A DNA stretch of 64,000 bases from Polynucleobacter asymbioticus. Lineage in GTDB: Bacteria; Pseudomonadota; Gammaproteobacteria; Burkholderiales; Burkholderiaceae. Positions within the stretch are counted from its first letter, which is position 1, and the number at the start of each line of letters is the position of its first letter. The DNA is taken from NCBI RefSeq assembly GCF_018687575.1, contig NZ_CP061297.1, forward strand, positions 1,618,821 to 1,682,820, read 5' to 3'. Below the pieces are notes generated by a model, which saw nothing but the letters and a program-made list of their open reading frames with translations, was not told the DNA's origin and ran no database searches. Below, one piece after another: positions 1-8,372 of this stretch. A program made the position numbers and the translations under genes.

Positions 1-489
1 GCCGGCATCGTGCTACCTAAATCTGGTGTGAATTGGCAGAACCGCGGATGCAGCTTCTCGCTAGATCCAAAAACACTCAACCACCTTGAACCCTATCGCA
101 AACCATTCCATACATTGAACCCAGCCATGGCTCTATTTAAGGATGGTCGGTCTATGGTGTACGGCACGATGGGTGGCGATGGCCAACCCCAAACGCAGTG
201 CGCCGTCTTTACCCGCACGGCGACATATGGTCTTGATCCACAAGATGCGATTAGCCGCCCACGTTGGCTGCTTGGTAGAACCTGGGGTCAAACTAGTGAC
301 AGCCTTAAATTAGAGTCACGCTTTAGTCCATGGGTTGCCAAAGAACTACACGCCCTGGGACACGAAATTGAAATGCTCGATGCCTTTGATGAAACTGTTG
401 GCCATGCGGGTTGTATTATTCGTGACCCATCCGGCACGCTGCATGGTGGCTGGGATCCTCGCAGCGATGGCGCTGTTAGCGCGTTTTAG
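1..489 (+). CDS. gamma-glutamyltransferase family protein, C-terminal part (5' end outside window)
   Basis: The reading frame is open from base 1, so this is the last 162 residues of a longer protein. It carries the small-subunit signatures of gamma-glutamyltranspeptidases: an NRGCSFSLDP segment, a GTMGGDGQPQ loop that helps form the substrate pocket in the family, and the usual C-terminal DPRSDGAVSAF tail. Family members cleave and transfer gamma-glutamyl groups, for example from glutathione, after autocatalytic cleavage at a threonine that lies outside the window. The true substrate cannot be told from this fragment. Its last 14 bases overlap the convergent TRIC-like gene. Confidence 0.9.
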   Translation, partial: AGIVLPKSGVNWQNRGCSFSLDPKTLNHLEPYRKPFHTLNPAMALFKDGRSMVYGTMGGDGQPQTQCAVFTRTATYGLDPQDAISRPRWLLGRTWGQTSDSLKLESRFSPWVAKELHALGHEIEMLDAFDETVGHAGCIIRDPSGTLHGGWDPRSDGAVSAF

Positions 490-1105
490 TAATAAACAAT
501 TTGGGTACGCGCAGATCCCAGTGAATAGCAGCTGCGCGTAATCCAAAAATAGCGAGCATACAAATCACTGATCCCTCAAGCGTGAACTCAGGGAAGAAAT
601 TGAGAATCAGGATATAGATACAGCAACCCAATGTGACAGGAATTGCATACAGCTCATGCGACATCAATAAAGTTTTTCTACCAGCCAAGATGTCACGCAG
701 TAAGCCGCCGCCAATCGCAGTGACAACCCCCAAGATTACTGGTGCAACTGGCAAGCCAAAGCCCAGGCTCCAAGCCTTATCGGCCCCCTGAATTCCAAAC
801 AAGGCAGCGCCAAGGCCGTCGATATACAGCATCCATCGATAAATCTGAGGTTGCGTAAAAAAAGATTCGGCTACAAAAGTCACTATGCATGCGCCCAATG
901 CCACCCAAATATAAATCTGAGCAATCGACCAAAAAGCGGGCACTTCTAAAATGATGTCTCTCAGAGTTCCGCCGCCAATGGCGGTAATCACACCCAATAC
1001 CAGCACACCAAAAAGATCAACGCCGCGATCGGCAATAGCCAGCACCCCAGTCACTGCAAAAGCGACTGTGGCAATCATTCCAATCCAGAAGTTGATTTGA
1101 TCCAT
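476..1105 (-). CDS. TRIC-type cation channel family (UPF0126) membrane protein
   Basis: A 209-residue, very hydrophobic protein with about seven membrane segments. It has the internal duplication of the UPF0126/YadS-YicG family: the TAIGGGTLRD motif near residues 41-50 is repeated as TAIGGGLLRD near 129-138. Bacterial members are structurally related to trimeric intracellular cation channels, and some have been linked to glycine uptake, so the transported species is left open. The gene stands alone, divergent from maiA and convergent with the gamma-glutamyltransferase gene, whose end it overlaps by 14 bases. Confidence 0.85.
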   Translation of the reverse strand: MDQINFWIGMIATVAFAVTGVLAIADRGVDLFGVLVLGVITAIGGGTLRDIILEVPAFWSIAQIYIWVALGACIVTFVAESFFTQPQIYRWMLYIDGLGAALFGIQGADKAWSLGFGLPVAPVILGVVTAIGGGLLRDILAGRKTLLMSHELYAIPVTLGCCIYILILNFFPEFTLEGSVICMLAIFGLRAAAIHWDLRVPKLFITKTR

Positions 1106-1185
1106 GGCATCTAGTCTAAATCACCGACTCCGGCCAATCAATGAAGCCCTGAATATACTGAGGGTAATGACATCAAGGAATCTTT

Positions 1186-1866
1186 ATGAATACTCAGCTT
1201 TATAGTTTTTGGCGTAGCTCAGCAGCCTTTCGGGTGCGCATTGCGCTTAACTTAAAAGACATGGAATATGAAGTTATCCCAGTACACCTTCTCAAAGAGG
1301 GTGGCGGACAACGCGCCCCTGAATATGCAAGGAAGAATCCCAATCGTTTAGTACCGCTTTATACCGATGGCACTCACACCATCCACCAATCGCTTGCCAT
1401 CATCGAATACCTTGATGAGATTCAAGCAAATCCGCCGCTATTACCTCAGTCTGCAATTGATCGAGCATGGGTTCGCGCAGTAGCAATGGACATTGCAATT
1501 GAAATTCATCCGCTGAATAATTTGAGAGTGTTGCGCTACCTCATGAAAACCTTAGGCGTGAGTGCAGAGGCAAAAGATGCCTGGAGTCAACATTGGATGA
1601 CTGTAGGTTTAGATAGCCTAGAAAAACAATTAAGTGCAGATAAGAGAGTGGGCCGTTTTGCTTATGGTGATCAACCCGGCTTGATTGATATTTTCTTGGT
1701 GCCACAAATATTTAATGCACTCAGTGTAAAGATGGATATGAAAGCCTATCCAACGCTGATGAAGATATTTAATGAATGCATGCAGCTACCAGCATTTATT
1801 AATGCCTCTTGGGAAAATCAAATCGATGCGGAAGGTTCAAATCCTCCCCCACCATCAGATCAATAG
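1186..1866 (+). CDS. maiA: maleylacetoacetate isomerase (zeta-class glutathione S-transferase)
   Basis: A 226-residue protein with an N-terminal thioredoxin-like GST domain and an all-helical C-terminal domain. The SSAAFRVRIAL stretch near residues 11-21 matches the zeta-class glutathione-binding motif, and NPNRLVP and HQSLAIIEYLDE follow as in MaiA. MaiA isomerises maleylacetoacetate to fumarylacetoacetate in tyrosine/homogentisate breakdown using glutathione. The motif carries Ala where many members have the SSC cysteine. No other homogentisate-pathway genes lie nearby, so a broader GST role is possible. Confidence 0.8.
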   Translation: MNTQLYSFWRSSAAFRVRIALNLKDMEYEVIPVHLLKEGGGQRAPEYARKNPNRLVPLYTDGTHTIHQSLAIIEYLDEIQANPPLLPQSAIDRAWVRAVAMDIAIEIHPLNNLRVLRYLMKTLGVSAEAKDAWSQHWMTVGLDSLEKQLSADKRVGRFAYGDQPGLIDIFLVPQIFNALSVKMDMKAYPTLMKIFNECMQLPAFINASWENQIDAEGSNPPPPSDQ

Positions 1867-1877
1867 TGCAGCGAAGG

Positions 1878-2402
1878 TCAGGAGATCTTTTTCAGGGTTT
1901 GCTGATATCGCTGCGCATTTTTGACATAACGACCAGCGATATCTTCAATGCCTGCAATCTGCTCTGGTGTCAGCGTTTTGACTGCCTTAGCAGGCGAACC
2001 CAAAATCATCGAACCATCAGGAAATTCTTTGCCTTCTGTGACTAATGCGCCAGCCCCAACTAAACAGTTCTTACCAATTTTGGCGCCATTCAAAATGACC
2101 GCCCCAATGCCAATCAAACTACCATCGCCAATTTGACAGCCGTGAAGCATCACTTGATGTCCAACAGTAACTTGCTTACCAATAATGAGGGGATAGCCAG
2201 GGTCAGTGTGCAGAATTGAGGCATCTTGCACATTACTACTCTCGCCAATTTGAATCAGGTCGTTATCGCCACGGATAACCACCTTAGGCCAGACACTCGC
2301 GTTCGCATGAAGCTCAACCCGACCGATTACTTCTGCGCTCTCGGCAACCCAAGCTCCCTCCGCTAAGCGGGGAGCATTTCCATCTAGTTCAAATATAGCC
2401 AT
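1878..2402 (-). CDS. gamma-class carbonic anhydrase family protein
   Basis: A 174-residue left-handed beta-helix protein built of hexapeptide repeats (V/I-G-x-G style turns through residues 30-140). The three histidines expected to bind metal are visible, one in LHTDPG and two in [10 protein letters not shown]. Relatives (YrdA, PaaY, CaiE, archaeal Cam) are trimers. Some hydrate CO2 and others are thioesterases or have no proven activity. It lies 35 bases downstream of amt on the same strand and may be co-transcribed with it. Tail-to-tail with maiA, 11 bases apart. Confidence 0.85.
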   Translation of the reverse strand: MAIFELDGNAPRLAEGAWVAESAEVIGRVELHANASVWPKVVIRGDNDLIQIGESSNVQDASILHTDPGYPLIIGKQVTVGHQVMLHGCQIGDGSLIGIGAVILNGAKIGKNCLVGAGALVTEGKEFPDGSMILGSPAKAVKTLTPEQIAGIEDIAGRYVKNAQRYQQTLKKIS

Positions 2403-2437
2403 GACTCATTATAGGTAACGGCTATATTTAGGAAAGC

Positions 2438-3655
2438 TTACCAATTAGGCTCACGATCAGGCGTGGAAGAAATGCGGTGAATACTCAAATCTGCCCCTTC
2501 AAACTCTTCCTCTTGTGACATCCGGATACCTAAAGCCGCCTTGAGCAGTCCATAGACCACAAAGCCACTAATCAAGGCAATGGCTACTCCTAAGCCACTA
2601 CCAATGAGTTGTCCCAAGAAAGTCACGCCGCCAATACCACCAAGCGCTTTTGTTCCAAAGATACCGGCAGCCAATCCACCCCACAAACCACAGAGACCAT
2701 GTAGCGGCCACACACCCAACACATCGTCAATCTTCCAGCGGTTTTGCACTAAGGTAAACATGTACACAAACAGGGCGCCAGCGATTAAGCCCACCACCAA
2801 TGCGCCCATAGGGTGCATCAAATCTGAGCCAGCGCAAACTGCCACCAAGCCAGCTAAAGGGCCGTTATATGTAAAGCCAGGATCGTTACGACCGATAATC
2901 CATGCAGCCAAAGTTCCGCCAACCATCGCCATCAAAGAATTCATAGCTACCAAGCCACTGACCTTATCGATAGTCTGTGCACTCATAACGTTAAATCCAA
3001 ACCAACCTACCGCCAGAATCCAAGCACCCAATGCCAAGAAGGGAATGCTTGAAGGAGGATGGGCTGCAACGTTGCCATCTTTGGTGTAACGACCACGACG
3101 TGCACCTAACAGGATGATTGCTGGTAACGCAATCCAACCACCCACTGCATGGACAACAATCGAACCCGCAAAGTCATGGAACTCTTCACCAGTCAGTGAC
3201 TTGATCCATGCCTGGATGCCGTAATGTTGATTCCAGGCGATGCCCTCAAAGAAGGGGTAAATGAAGCCTACCAAAATAAAGGTAGCAATCAATTGAGGGT
3301 TGAACTTCGCGCGCTCAGCAATACCGCCAGAAATAATGGCAGGGATAGCAGCAGCAAAGGTCAGCAAGAAAAAGAACTTAACGAGTTCATAGCCATTTTT
3401 CTCAGCCAATAGCTCAGCACCAGAGAAAAAGTCGACGCCGTAGGCAATGCTGTAGCCAATGAAGAAATAGGCAATAGTAGACACTGCAAAGTCGACCAAG
3501 ATTTTCACTAAGGCATTGACTTGGTTCTTTTTGCGAACAGTGCCTAGCTCAAGAAATGCAAACCCCGCGTGCATGGCTAAAACCATGATGGCACCGAGCA
3601 AAATAAACAAGACATCGCTGCCTGATTTCAAAGTTTCCACTGAATAACTCCCCAT
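2438..3655 (-). CDS. amt: ammonium transporter (Amt family)
   Basis: A 405-residue protein with about eleven membrane segments. Amt signatures include GFAFLELGTVRKKNQVN near the N-terminus, the DFAGSIVVHAVGG stretch with the first pore histidine, and the WPLHGLCGLWGG stretch with the second. It should carry ammonium inward across the cytoplasmic membrane. It lacks the cleaved signal peptide of E. coli AmtB, and there is no glnK next to it, although amtB usually follows glnK in proteobacteria. A perfect NtrC-like palindrome lies about 50 bases upstream (3704-3720), consistent with nitrogen control. Confidence 0.93.
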   Translation of the reverse strand: MGSYSVETLKSGSDVLFILLGAIMVLAMHAGFAFLELGTVRKKNQVNALVKILVDFAVSTIAYFFIGYSIAYGVDFFSGAELLAEKNGYELVKFFFLLTFAAAIPAIISGGIAERAKFNPQLIATFILVGFIYPFFEGIAWNQHYGIQAWIKSLTGEEFHDFAGSIVVHAVGGWIALPAIILLGARRGRYTKDGNVAAHPPSSIPFLALGAWILAVGWFGFNVMSAQTIDKVSGLVAMNSLMAMVGGTLAAWIIGRNDPGFTYNGPLAGLVAVCAGSDLMHPMGALVVGLIAGALFVYMFTLVQNRWKIDDVLGVWPLHGLCGLWGGLAAGIFGTKALGGIGGVTFLGQLIGSGLGVAIALISGFVVYGLLKAALGIRMSQEEEFEGADLSIHRISSTPDREPNW

Positions 3656-3703
3656 ATTTTTTGCATCATTATGGGGAATTTAGAGGTGGATGCCCAGCAA
3701 TAA

Positions 3704-3720
3704 TGCACTTATTTAGTGCA
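3704..3720. promoter_or_regulatory. candidate NtrC-type palindrome between amt and the Rap1a-like gene
   Basis: The bases TGCACT-TATTT-AGTGCA form a perfect 17-bp inverted repeat. The arms and spacing match the enterobacterial NtrC site (TGCAC, seven bases, GTGCA). It sits 49 bases before the amt start and 57 before the plus-strand gene. A GG-N10-GC pair on the minus strand overlaps it, but I do not regard that as a firm sigma-54 promoter. Assignment to NtrC is inference from the palindrome and from amt as its neighbour. Confidence 0.5.
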
Positions 3721-3777
3721 ATTTAATGCCCTCAACATGGTTTATTATGAAATTTACATACACCCAAGGGAGAACCC

Positions 3778-4140
3778 ATGAAAAAAGTTTTAGTTCTATT
3801 AGCCGCTCTCGGCGCATTTTCTGGCTTAGCCCAGGCCCAAGAAAAAGTGCAAGTTTTGAGCACTCAAGAGCTTGTCAATGTCTGCAAATTACCTGCGAGC
3901 CCAGAGTCACGCAGCTTTTGTGTAGGCTATACAACTGCGATTTACGACACTTATTTAGCAACACGTCACCCACAACGTGCCAAGGCATACATTTGCGTAA
4001 AGCAACCAGCACCGTCACGTGACGAAGTAATTGGTGACTTTGTAAAATTTGCTCAAACCAATCAACAGACTGCTGAGAAACCAGCGGCAGGTGTTTTCTT
4101 GGGCTTCTTGGCATCACGTTTTCCTTGCGCCAAAAAATAA
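3778..4140 (+). CDS. Rap1a/Tai-family secreted protein
   Basis: A 120-residue protein with a clear signal peptide (MKK, hydrophobic core, AQA cleavage site near residue 20). The mature part has four cysteines near residues 36, 48, 73 and 117 and the family pattern C..FCVGY...C...FPC. This resembles the Rap1a/Tai group of periplasmic immunity proteins that protect against type VI secretion amidases. No effector or secretion gene is nearby, so the immunity role is not shown; many such proteins are orphans of unknown function. An AGGGAG ribosome site precedes the start, and a lipoprotein gene follows 46 bases downstream. Confidence 0.72.
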   Translation: MKKVLVLLAALGAFSGLAQAQEKVQVLSTQELVNVCKLPASPESRSFCVGYTTAIYDTYLATRHPQRAKAYICVKQPAPSRDEVIGDFVKFAQTNQQTAEKPAAGVFLGFLASRFPCAKK

Positions 4141-4186
4141 CAAAAGATATTTAGCCAATTCAATTTATATATAAGGAACAGCTGAC

Positions 4187-4474
4187 ATGAAAAAAATTAT
4201 CGCTATTACTGCTGCAACTCTAGCAATCGCAGGTTGCTCCAACATGAGCAATACAGAACAACGTACTTTATCCGGTGCTGGTATCGGCGCAGCTGCTGGT
4301 GCAGTGGGTACAGCCATTTTCCACGGCAACCCAATCTGGGGTGCAGTTGGTGGCGCAGCAGTTGGCGCAGCATCTGGTTATGTATACGATGCCTATAAAA
4401 AAGATCAGGCTGCTGAGTACAACTCTGGATACAATGCGGGCAAAAATAATCAACCTGCTAAAGCTCCTCAGTAA
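4187..4474 (+). CDS. glycine-zipper lipoprotein
   Basis: A 95-residue protein with a lipoprotein signal (lipobox IAGC, lipidated Cys17), followed by a Gly/Ala-rich segment at about residues 30-65 with regular small-residue spacing typical of glycine-zipper (OsmB/YMGG-like) proteins. The tail is hydrophilic (YDAYKKDQ onward). It is likely anchored to the outer membrane with the zipper inserted in or packed against the bilayer. The biochemical role is unknown. It is probably co-transcribed with the Rap1a-like gene, and a strong terminator follows. Confidence 0.78.
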   Translation: MKKIIAITAATLAIAGCSNMSNTEQRTLSGAGIGAAAGAVGTAIFHGNPIWGAVGGAAVGAASGYVYDAYKKDQAAEYNSGYNAGKNNQPAKAPQ

Positions 4475-4521
4475 TACTGGGGTAGCTGTACAAGCTAGAT
4501 AAGTTCTAGTTGCAGCAAAAC

Positions 4522-4560
4522 AAAAAACCCGACTTGCATGACGCAGGTCGGGTTTTCCTT
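4522..4560. terminator. bidirectional Rho-independent terminator
   Basis: A ten-pair stem (CCCGACTTGC / GCAGGTCGGG with one G-T pair) around a five-base loop, with AAAA before and TTTTCCTTTTT after. It serves the glycine-zipper lipoprotein gene on the plus strand. Because of the flanking A-run it can also serve htpG on the minus strand. Confidence 0.88.
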
Positions 4561-4575
4561 TTTAAGTCTTGTTGA

Positions 4576-6477
4576 TTAAGAAAGTAGTAACTGATTAATG
4601 CGCTTTACATATGCAGCCGGATCATTCAACTGGCCGCCTTCAGCCAAGAGCGCCTGATCAAATAAAACCTGAGTCCATTCATCAAAGTGCAGATCATCCG
4701 ACTTCAGTTTGAGGAGCAAAGGATGCTCTGGATTAATCTCCAAAATAGGCTTGGTATCTGGCGCCTGCTGGCCCGCTGCTTTGAGCATGCGCAATAAATT
4801 TCCAGAGAGCTCATTCTCATCAGAGACTAAACATGCTGGAGAATCAGTCAAGCGGAAGGTCACGCGCACATCTTTAACCTTATCGTCTAGGGTCGCTTTC
4901 ATACGATCAAGCAAATCTTTGAAACTCTTCTCGGTTTCTTCATGCTCTTTCTTTTCTTTCTCATCGCTGAGATTACCGAGATCAAGTCCACCCTTGGCGA
5001 CCGAAGTCATATACTTACCTTCAAACTCAGTGAAGAAAGAAAGCATCCACTCGTCAACTCGATCGGAGAGCAACAGAACCTCAACACCTTTTTTGCGGAA
5101 GATTTCTAAATGCGGACTATTTTTCGCAGCATTAAAAGTGTCGCCAGTGACGTAATAAATCTTGTCTTGACCTTCCTTCATACGTGAGATGTATTCAGCC
5201 AAAGAAACTGTCTGATCTGCAGAATCCGTATGTGTACTTGCAAAACGCAAGAGCTTGAGGATACGCTCTTGATTGGCTTGATCTTCACCAACACCCTCTT
5301 TAAGCACCTGCCCAAACTGAGTCCAGAAGGTGCGGTACTTTTCTTTTTTGATCTCATCGTCGCTATTTGCCAAATCCTCCAACATGCTCAGCACACGCTT
5401 GGTGGAGCTTTCTCGAATAATTTTGACATCACGTGATTCCTGCAGGATTTCACGGGAGACATTTAAAGGCAGATCAGTTGAGTCAATCACTCCAGTAACA
5501 AAACGCAGGTACATCGGCATTAATTGCTCAGCATCATCCATGATGAATACCCGCTTCACATATAACTTAATACCCCCACGCTTATTGCGATCCCATAAAT
5601 CAAATGGCGCACGTGCAGGCACATAGAGTAACTGCGTAAATTCACTGCGACCTTCAACTCTGTTTAATGAATAGCACAAGGGGTTTTCATAGTCATGTGA
5701 TAGGTGCTTATAAAACTCGTCGTACTGCTCTTCTGTAATGTCAGATTTAGAGCGGGCCCATAAAGCGCTGGATTGATTAATGCTCTCGAGCTCATCCTTG
5801 ATGACTTGCTCTTTTTTATCCGCATCCCACTCTTCTTTATTCATCTGAATAGGCAAAGAGATGTGATCGGAATACTTACGAATGATTGACTTGAGTTTAT
5901 GGGTAGAGAGGAAATCATCTTCACCTTCACGCAGATGCATCGTGATCGCAGTCCCACGCTGTGGTCGATCAATACTTTCTACTGTAAATTCGCCTGAGCC
6001 ATCGGACTCCCAGCGAACTCCATCGGTGGCCGGTAGGCCAGCTCGACGAGTCTCAACGGTAATGCGATCCGCCACAATAAAAGCCGAATAGAAACCCACA
6101 CCAAACTGCCCAATTAAAGCGGCATCTTTTTGTTGGTCGCCAGAGAGCTTAGAGAAAAATTCTTTCGTACCAGAGCGAGCGATTGTTCCCAAGTTGGAAA
6201 TCACTTCATCGCGACTCATTCCAATGCCGTTATCCGAAATGGTGACGGTTCTAGCGGTTTTATCAAAGCTGACCTTGATCTTCAGATCCGGATCATCGCC
6301 ATACCAATCAGGATGCTCGATCCCTTCAAAACGAAGCTTGTCTGAAGCATCGGATGCATTGGAGATTAATTCACGTAGAAAAATTTCCTTGTTGGAATAC
6401 AAGGAATGAATCATGAGTTGTAAAAGTTGCTTTACCTCGGCCTGAAAGCCTAAGGTTTCTTTACTGGCTACAGTCAT
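4576..6477 (-). CDS. htpG: molecular chaperone HtpG (Hsp90)
   Basis: A 633-residue Hsp90. The N-terminal GHKL ATPase domain shows [17 protein letters not shown], the DNGIGM motif and [11 protein letters not shown]. The middle and C-terminal dimerisation domains follow, without the eukaryotic MEEVD tail. It is a cytosolic, ATP-driven folding and remodelling chaperone. I start it at the ATG reading [12 protein letters not shown], preceded by GAGGG. A longer start at 6531 would lie inside the sigma-32 promoter found at 6515-6542 and is rejected. Heat-shock induction is expected from that promoter. Confidence 0.97.
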   Translation of the reverse strand: MTVASKETLGFQAEVKQLLQLMIHSLYSNKEIFLRELISNASDASDKLRFEGIEHPDWYGDDPDLKIKVSFDKTARTVTISDNGIGMSRDEVISNLGTIARSGTKEFFSKLSGDQQKDAALIGQFGVGFYSAFIVADRITVETRRAGLPATDGVRWESDGSGEFTVESIDRPQRGTAITMHLREGEDDFLSTHKLKSIIRKYSDHISLPIQMNKEEWDADKKEQVIKDELESINQSSALWARSKSDITEEQYDEFYKHLSHDYENPLCYSLNRVEGRSEFTQLLYVPARAPFDLWDRNKRGGIKLYVKRVFIMDDAEQLMPMYLRFVTGVIDSTDLPLNVSREILQESRDVKIIRESSTKRVLSMLEDLANSDDEIKKEKYRTFWTQFGQVLKEGVGEDQANQERILKLLRFASTHTDSADQTVSLAEYISRMKEGQDKIYYVTGDTFNAAKNSPHLEIFRKKGVEVLLLSDRVDEWMLSFFTEFEGKYMTSVAKGGLDLGNLSDEKEKKEHEETEKSFKDLLDRMKATLDDKVKDVRVTFRLTDSPACLVSDENELSGNLLRMLKAAGQQAPDTKPILEINPEHPLLLKLKSDDLHFDEWTQVLFDQALLAEGGQLNDPAAYVKRINQLLLS

Positions 6478-6507
6478 ACAAATACCCTCTTCATTAATCA
6501 ACATAAC

Positions 6508-6542
6508 CCCCAGTAAATGGGGGCCATTCAATACATTTCAAG
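6508..6542 (-). promoter_or_regulatory. sigma-32 heat-shock promoter of htpG
   Basis: On the minus strand the bases read CTTGAAA (6542-6536), a 13-base spacer, then CCCCATTT (6522-6515). This matches the RpoH consensus CTTGAAA-N11-16-CCCCATNT at every fixed position. Transcription should begin near 6507, about 30 bases ahead of the chosen htpG start. Confidence 0.85.
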
Positions 6543-6560
6543 GTCTATGACGTTGGAAAT

Positions 6561-6971
6561 TTATCCTGGGTGTGGCTTTGCATGCTTTTCCGCAACAGGC
6601 AATTCAGCCTTCTTCCAGGCGCTAAAGCCACCCTCAAGGTGACAAATCCCAGGAACCCCCATCTTTTGGAGGGTTTCTGTGGCCAAAGCGGAGCGCCAAG
6701 CAGAAGCGCAATAGAGCACTAAGCGCTTACCCTCTCCAAAAACCGGCTTGTAATAAGGACTTTCTGGATCAACCCAAAATTCCAGCATGCCTCGGGGTGC
6801 ATGAATGGCGCCTGGAATCATGCCATCGCGCTCCAACTCCCTCACATCCCGAATATCCACAAACACCGTGTTTTCCTCATCCAAGAATTTTTGCGCTTGC
6901 TCCAATGGAACGGTCTCAATTTGAGCCATCGCATTGGCAATTAATTCTTGATAGCCTAATTTCAATTTCAT
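6561..6971 (-). CDS. rhodanese-like domain protein
   Basis: A 136-residue single-domain rhodanese: FVDIRDVRELERDG, GAIHAPRGML, then the active-site loop YCASAWRS with the catalytic cysteine near residue 88, and GGFSAWKKA at the end. Such proteins carry or transfer sulfur as a persulfide on the cysteine. The acceptor is unknown. There is no signal peptide, so it should be cytoplasmic. It sits upstream of htpG on the same strand, but htpG has its own heat-shock promoter. Divergent from the Na+/H+ antiporter gene. Confidence 0.85.
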   Translation of the reverse strand: MKLKLGYQELIANAMAQIETVPLEQAQKFLDEENTVFVDIRDVRELERDGMIPGAIHAPRGMLEFWVDPESPYYKPVFGEGKRLVLYCASAWRSALATETLQKMGVPGICHLEGGFSAWKKAELPVAEKHAKPHPG

Positions 6972-7052
6972 CCAAATCTCCTAAATTACTAATACTTTTA
7001 TTTACTTGCTGTTAAGGGCGAATTCTTGATGCTGCCCTGATAATATGTACCC

Positions 7053-8315
7053 ATGAACTTTACCCCCACAGAGCTTGGTGCAAGCATTATTTTTGCTATC
7101 GCGGTGCTGCATACCTTTTGCACTTCGTATTTTGAAACCCTGGCTAAAAAATCTCCAAGACATGCTGGTCTGTGGCACCTCCTCGGCGAGGTAGAAATCG
7201 TCTTTGGTTTTTGGGCAGCTATTCTGATTATTTTTATGTGGCTTGCAAACGATCTCGCCACAGCAAAAGAGTACGCCAATAAACGCAACTTTACAGAGCC
7301 GCTATTTGTGTTTGCCATTATGGTGGTTGCAGGTAGCAAGCCTATTCTGCATTTTGCAACTCAACTTCTTTATCAGCTCGGTAAGGCAATTCAATTGGTC
7401 TTGCGCACCAAACAAGCGCCAACACTATATTTCTTAACCCTCAGCATCACGCCGCTATTAGGCTCACTGATTACTGAGCCTGCTGCAATGACGCTGGCCG
7501 CTTTTTTATTGCGCGACCTAGTCTATCGCCATAAATGCTCTACATCGCTGTTATTTGGCACTCTAGGTGTTCTGTTCGTCAATATTTCAATCGGTGGCAC
7601 ACTCACCAATTTTGCTGCGCCGCCAGTACTCATGGTGGCATCTACATGGGGCTGGAGCACTGCTTTTATGTTTGCGAACTTTGGCCTTGAAGCAATGGTC
7701 GCTATTTTTATTAATGCTGGCGTCATAACCCTACTCTTTCACAAGCAACTTGTTGAACCTAGCAGCAAATCTGGTCACGTGCGTATTCCGCTCACCATTA
7801 CAGTAATTCACCTTTTATTTTTGCTAGGTATTGTGGGCTTCGCGCATGACCCAGTCATCTTCATGTGGCTGCTACTCTTTTTTATTGGCTACACCACCGC
7901 TTATCCAAAACATCAAAGCCCACTCATCTTGCGTGAAGCTTTGCTAGTAGGATTCTTCTTAGGTGGATTAGTTGTCTTGGGCGCCTTACAAGGTTGGTGG
8001 CTTCAGCCGATCCTTGAAACCATGAGTCCCACTGCTGTGTTCTATGGCAGCCTGGCATTAACGGCAATTACCGATAATGCGGCACTCACCTATTTAGGCT
8101 CATTGGTGCAAGGCACTTCACCAGAGTTCAAGCTGGCATTAGTTGGCGGCGCAGTAGCGGGTGGTGGCTTAACCGTGATCGCAAATGCTCCCAATCCTGC
8201 TGGACTGGCTATTTTGCGCAGTTACTTCCCAAATGCAGCAGTTTCTGCGGGTTTGCTGTTCCTGGCCGCTATTCCGCCAACAATTGTTGCGATTCTGGCG
8301 CTACGTCTGCTCTAA
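7053..8315 (+). CDS. putative Na+/H+ antiporter family membrane protein
   Basis: A 420-residue protein with about eleven or twelve membrane segments and little soluble sequence. The segments LLGSLITEPAAMTLAAFLLRD, GGTLTNFAAPPVLMVA and ALTAITDNAALTYLGSLVQG resemble the ion-transporter fold of the NhaD/ArsB superfamily and the putative Na+/H+ antiporter family Pfam PF07399. Acidic residues in membrane segments (TEPAA, TDNAAL) are candidates for ion binding. Actual ion specificity is unknown. It stands alone, 57 bases before miaB. Confidence 0.75.
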   Translation: MNFTPTELGASIIFAIAVLHTFCTSYFETLAKKSPRHAGLWHLLGEVEIVFGFWAAILIIFMWLANDLATAKEYANKRNFTEPLFVFAIMVVAGSKPILHFATQLLYQLGKAIQLVLRTKQAPTLYFLTLSITPLLGSLITEPAAMTLAAFLLRDLVYRHKCSTSLLFGTLGVLFVNISIGGTLTNFAAPPVLMVASTWGWSTAFMFANFGLEAMVAIFINAGVITLLFHKQLVEPSSKSGHVRIPLTITVIHLLFLLGIVGFAHDPVIFMWLLLFFIGYTTAYPKHQSPLILREALLVGFFLGGLVVLGALQGWWLQPILETMSPTAVFYGSLALTAITDNAALTYLGSLVQGTSPEFKLALVGGAVAGGGLTVIANAPNPAGLAILRSYFPNAAVSAGLLFLAAIPPTIVAILALRLL

Positions 8316-8372
8316 ACGCCTTATCCCGTAAAATCTGAGCTTCGCCCCCAGCTATAAACCTGAGAACGGCAT

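Noticed and set aside
2580..3089. 169-codon open frame on the plus strand inside amt
   Set aside because: It is fully antisense to a clear Amt protein, has low-complexity Pro/Ala/Lys content and no ribosome site: a shadow frame.
3656..3777. sigma-54 promoter for amt (GG-N10-GC overlapping the NtrC-like palindrome)
   Set aside because: Flanking bases fit the TGGCAC-N5-TTGC consensus poorly, and overlap with the activator site would be unusual.
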